Positions 61,498 through 64,000 of a DNA stretch of 64,000 nucleotides are shown in pieces (position 1 is the first letter of the stretch; every line of letters begins with the position of its first letter). A program made the position numbers and the translations under genes. This DNA is from Bryobacteraceae bacterium. GTDB taxonomy: Bacteria; Acidobacteriota; Terriglobia; Bryobacterales; Bryobacteraceae. The notes under the pieces are model-generated. The model ran no database searches, was not told the origin of the DNA, and was given only the letters and a program-made list of their open reading frames with translations. The stretch lies in NCBI GenBank assembly GCA_019752335.1, contig JAIEMJ010000016.1, forward strand, positions 57,665 through 121,664, read 5' to 3'.

Positions 61498-62433
61498 ATG
61501 AACCGCCGACTCTTCACGCAAGCGCTCGCCGCTGCTCCTTTCGTTGCCCAAACTGCGCGGGCCCAAGCCGCACCGGACTGGGGTGGACCCGTCGTCGATT
61601 GCCACCACCACCTCCGCCGCACCGCCGAGGCCAACATCACTCACCTCGAAGGCTGCGGCGTCTCGAACGCCATGGTGCTCGCCCGCGAGAATTCCGTGGA
61701 AGCCATCGCCGCCGTGCAGAAGCAGTATCCCGGCAAAGTGCTCGGCTGGTTCGCCTCTGCCGACATCACCAAGCCTGACGCCGAAGCTCTGCTCACCCAG
61801 GCCGTGAAGAACGGCGCTATTGGGTTTGGCGAATTGAAGTTTCACGTCGAAGCCGCCGGCCCCGAATTGCGCCGGATGTACGCGCTCGCCGCGGAGCTGA
61901 ACGTCCCCATACTGGTGCATTTTCAAGAGGTGCCGCACACGCCCACCGAAGGCGTCTTCGCCACGGGCTTCAAGAACTTTGAGGCCATGTTGAAGGCCTA
62001 CCCCAAGACCCGTTTCATCGGCCACGCCGACGCCTTCTGGGCCAACATCAGCGCGGACTACGCCAACGACGTCGACTACCCCAAAGGCAAGATCAAAAAG
62101 GGCGGCGTCACCGACAAGCTGCTCGGCGACTACGCCAATCTCTACGGCGACCTCGCCGCCAACTCCGGCAACAACGCCCTCTCCCGCGATCCCGAATTCA
62201 CCCCCGGCTTCCTCAAGCGCCACCAGTCCAAGCTGATCTACGGCAGCGACTGCAGTTGCACCGACGGCCGCGGCGGCGGAGTCTCCCAACAAGGCAACCC
62301 CGGCGCCAGCCGCCTGGCCGGCAAATGCGTCGCGAGAGAGACCCTCACCTTGCTAAAGAACACCGTCTCCCCCGCCGCCTTTAAACAGCTCACCTGGGGC
62401 AACGCCCACAAAGTGTACCGGCTCAAGGCCTAA
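61498..62433 (+). CDS. Exported amidohydrolase-family (TIM-barrel) hydrolase
   Basis: The N-terminus 'NRRLFTQALAAAPFVAQTAR' is an export signal, possibly Tat-like. The 311-residue protein has the HxH metal pair in 'GGPVVDCHHHLRRTAEANIT' near residue 40, 'LVHFQEVPHTPTEGVFATGF' near 145, 'TRFIGHADAFWANISADYAN' near 180, and the late Asp in 'LIYGSDCSCTDGRGGGVS' near 250. It resembles Amidohydrolase_2-type enzymes (aminocarboxymuconate decarboxylase-like and lactonases) and should act outside the cytoplasm. It ends the 58-62 kb cluster; whether it belongs to it functionally is unclear. Confidence 0.85.
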   Translation: MNRRLFTQALAAAPFVAQTARAQAAPDWGGPVVDCHHHLRRTAEANITHLEGCGVSNAMVLARENSVEAIAAVQKQYPGKVLGWFASADITKPDAEALLTQAVKNGAIGFGELKFHVEAAGPELRRMYALAAELNVPILVHFQEVPHTPTEGVFATGFKNFEAMLKAYPKTRFIGHADAFWANISADYANDVDYPKGKIKKGGVTDKLLGDYANLYGDLAANSGNNALSRDPEFTPGFLKRHQSKLIYGSDCSCTDGRGGGVSQQGNPGASRLAGKCVARETLTLLKNTVSPAAFKQLTWGNAHKVYRLKA

Positions 62434-62649
62434 GACAGACCGGTCGCGGACGCCATGGGGCGTCATGAACCACCTCGCAGGAATGCACTTAGTAAACTCT
62501 TCGGGGTACACAGTATTTGTTTATCGGCTTCACGTTTACCGGGGAGAGACAAGAAATCGACTCGCGTTGGCTGGTAAGTACAAGAAACCAGATGGAATAA
62601 AAACGAGAAATATTCGTCACCAACCTTGGTTGCTTGGTTGCTTGGTTGC

Positions 62650-62664
62650 CGGGCCAGGGGCCCG
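62650..62664. repeat. CGGGCC hairpin, copy 2, in a non-coding stretch
   Basis: CGGGCC-AGG-GGCCCG is embedded in the 646-base gap 62434-63079. Near 62449 GACGCC-ATGG-GGCGTC forms another short stem. Apart from these and the TonB-receptor relic at 62962-63037, I see no gene in this gap; longer plus-strand frames there lack motifs and start sites. Confidence 0.6.
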
Positions 62665-62961
62665 ACCTGCCGGGCAGAGGATATGTGAGAACTTTGGCTC
62701 GCGAAACCCACTTATCAGTATGACTGAACGTGATTTCCGGCCGGAGCGCCTCTATGGGGGTGACGCAGCGGGGAAATCAGGGTAAGTGGGTCTACCGGGA
62801 CGATGATGATTTCCGGAAGGCCCTGAAGCTGATGCGCCGCTATGCGCGGACGTATGGGGGTCGTACTGGACGGTCTTGTTGATCAGCGGCCAGAGCTCAC
62901 GCTCTTCGACGGCCCGTTTGGCCTTGCGGCATTCGCGAATCACGGCGGCGAGGAGCCTTAC

Positions 62962-63037
62962 GGTCACCTTGCCCAACGGCAAGGTCGCCCCGGACATCCT
63001 CGCCAGGTGGAGTTGTGAGTTGCGGATCCGCTTCTAG
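62962..63037 (+). pseudogene. Relic of a TonB-receptor 3' end
   Basis: Bases 62962-62998 closely match 1770-1807 of the TonB receptor gene at the window start (coding 'VTLPNGxVAPDI'), with only two or three differences. Directly after, 63004-63037 match that gene's last 34 bases (coding 'VELRLRIRF' and stop) but with a TGA in the middle. The roughly 280 bases that separate these parts in the intact gene are missing. This is the trace of a lost paralogue or a partial duplication. Confidence 0.65.
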
Positions 63038-63079
63038 CCGGTCGCCCGCTGCGGGCCGGCTTCTATTCAGGCATGACAG

Positions 63080-63760
63080 TTACGGGGTGGGCGGCTCCCA
63101 GTCGGGGTGGCGGCCGAGGTTGATGTTGATGTGGCGCTGGAAGGCGCGGCGCTTGGCTTCAGCTTCTTGTTCCTCGGGGGTGGTTTTGGGTTCGTTTGGT
63201 ATCGCTTCGGTTTCGAATTTGGGTTCGATTGGGGTGGGCTCTTCTTCCGGCTCCGGGATATGGCGCTGGGCTTGTAAGTCGCGGAGATCTTTGAGGCAAT
63301 TGCGGTAGAGGCGATTGAGTTGGGCGTCGTAACGGAGGTAGAGTTTTAGGATTTGCTCGGATTTGGCGATGCCGTTGGCGAGGTGGGCGCGGGGGTCGGC
63401 GTTGGGGAGGGTTTTGCGGAATTCTTTCTCGTCTTTGGCGATGGCGACTTCAAGTTGCGCGGCTTCGGCGGCCCAGAGCCTTTGTTGGCGGAACTTGGCG
63501 AAGACGGCTTCGGTGAGTAAGTCGAGCTCGTGTTGGCCTTGGGGGGAGTAAGTGGCCAGATATTGGTTGAGCATGCCTAAGTACTGGTCTTGATCTTCCA
63601 TTTGCAGGAAACACGCTGCGGCGAGCGGGTTGCGGTTGAGGCTGGAGAGTCCGTGAGTCGTGGAGTTTTGGGCGGAGCGGGCTTTGCCTTCGGGGGTCCG
63701 CGGACCGGTGGAGCGTAGCGCATTGCGGCGATTGGCTTCGATTCGTTTTTTGGATGACAT
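63080..63760 (-). CDS. Hypothetical protein with 'ANRRNALRSTGPRTPEGKA' N-terminus
   Basis: This 226-residue protein begins 'MSSKKRIEANRRNALRSTGP', continues 'RTPEGKARSAQNSTTHGLSS', and has a helical middle ('LDLLTEAVFAKFRQQRLWAA', 'EQILKLYLRYDAQLNRLYRN') and an acidic Pro/Glu linker near residue 175 ('EPEEEPTPIEPKFETEAIP'). The 'ANRxNAxxSTGPRTxEGK' segment is widespread as a multi-copy family in Acidobacteria and Planctomycetes and has no known function. The repeats just upstream and downstream suggest it lies among mobile or duplicated short elements. Confidence 0.8.
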   Translation of the reverse strand: MSSKKRIEANRRNALRSTGPRTPEGKARSAQNSTTHGLSSLNRNPLAAACFLQMEDQDQYLGMLNQYLATYSPQGQHELDLLTEAVFAKFRQQRLWAAEAAQLEVAIAKDEKEFRKTLPNADPRAHLANGIAKSEQILKLYLRYDAQLNRLYRNCLKDLRDLQAQRHIPEPEEEPTPIEPKFETEAIPNEPKTTPEEQEAEAKRRAFQRHININLGRHPDWEPPTP

Positions 63761-63780
63761 GATTGGTTCCTTTCTTTTGT

Positions 63781-63796
63781 CGGGCCGGGGGGCCCG
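63781..63796. repeat. CGGGCC hairpin, copy 3
   Basis: CGGGCC-GGGG-GGCCCG lies about 20 bases upstream of the hypothetical gene (minus strand) starting at 63760. It belongs to the same hairpin family as those at 58.04 and 62.65 kb and may be transcribed in the leader of that gene. Confidence 0.6.
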
Positions 63797-63831
63797 ACTT
63801 ATAAATCTTCTGGCTGTTCAATTGATCTATC

Positions 63832-63860
63832 TGGGACCCGTCACTACGTTCCGGGCTTGC
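63832..63860. repeat. Dispersed 29-base repeat, copy 2
   Basis: This matches 54515-54543 with a single mismatch (TCACT-A against TCACT-T). It overlaps the 3' end of the partial minus-strand frame at the window edge and follows hairpin copy 3 by 35 bases. Confidence 0.6.
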
Positions 63861-63999
63861 TGGCGCGGGGGGAGTCATGGCGCGTCGGCGTCGGCAACTT
63901 AAACTTACAGGGGCATGGTGCCTGGGGGACGTCGCGGTTTTCGAGGCCTTGGAGGGTTTTGCGGGTTTCGCGTATGGCTTCGATGGCGGCGTCGTGGGC
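63844..63999 (-). CDS. Possible 3' end of a hypothetical gene, partial
   Basis: A minus-strand frame open to the window edge reads 'AHDAAIEAIRETRKTLQGLE', 'NRDVPQAPCPCKFKLPTPTR', 'HDSPRASKPGT' and then TAG. The first 25 residues look helical and coding-like. The last 12 come from the dispersed repeat, so the true gene may have been extended by repeat insertion. I do not recognize the family. Confidence 0.35.
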   Translation of the reverse strand, partial: AHDAAIEAIRETRKTLQGLENRDVPQAPCPCKFKLPTPTRHDSPRASKPGT

Positions 64000-64000
64000 G

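Overview
The window is high-G+C bacterial chromosome, most probably from Acidobacteriota of the Solibacter/Bryobacter type (Bryobacterales). The indications are a very large FtsX/MacB-type permease next to a PadR regulator (the acidobacterial ADOP arrangement), an exported amidase ending in a Solibacter-type C-terminal domain (TIGR03437-like), an Oar-like TonB receptor, several exported Gfo/Idh/MocA oxidoreductases, and a protein with the 'ANRxNALRSTGPRTPEGKA' N-terminus. No rRNA, tRNA, CRISPR array or intact transposon was seen.

Layout. 0-10.9 kb: 3' part of a TonB receptor; divergent mpg and thpR-plsY-gpsA; an ECF sigma factor with its zinc anti-sigma factor and a DUF3106 protein; a Gfo/Idh/MocA oxidoreductase and an Rsm22-like methyltransferase; an ECF42-type sigma factor with its DGPF/YCII partner. 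11-13.5 kb: a frame-broken secreted-protein gene and two copies of an inverted-repeat element flanking a fumarylacetoacetate-hydrolase-family gene. 13.5-21.6 kb: exported amidase, ADOP permease, PadR, exported NIF3-like protein, DUF2911 protein, exported amidohydrolase. 21.5-26.6 kb: a methyltransferase relic, then the tightly overlapping operon yebC-ruvC-hypothetical-TlpA-like-deoB. 26.7-30 kb: a toxin-antitoxin cluster (VapBC, an orphan ParD, ParDE) containing an AraC regulator and a VOC protein. 30-34 kb: acyl-CoA dehydrogenase, an oxidoreductase and a MoaD-MoeB-rhodanese fusion. 34-39.1 kb: an accessory stretch with a DUF262-like tail relic, a dead group II intron reverse transcriptase, a sensor-like protein, a HAD phosphatase, and an AAA ATPase/HNH-like pair resembling Septu-type defence modules. 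39.2-54.3 kb: exported beta-propeller proteins, lipid and sugar-phosphate enzymes (plsC, phosphohexomutase, gmhA-like), Uma2 nuclease, a large AAA ATPase, YihY, an oxidoreductase, a TolB-like protein and an enolase-superfamily dehydratase. 54.7-62.4 kb: rbfA, LD-carboxypeptidase and thrS, then a small envelope-glycan set (HpnI/ceramide-glucosyltransferase-like, sulfatase-like, GT2) and an amidohydrolase. 62.4-64 kb: repeats, a TonB-receptor relic and a lineage-type hypothetical protein.

Two things deserve most attention. First, the ATPase/HNH-like pair at 37.3-39.1 kb is the best candidate for an incompletely described defence module. Second, four accessory genes (11.3, 27.2, 29.7 and 42.0 kb) each regain a full reading frame if a single G is added to a run of three or four G. 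Surrounding housekeeping genes are intact, so these are either localized gene decay, phase-variable tracts or homopolymer errors. Protein families were assigned by reading motifs, not by database search.
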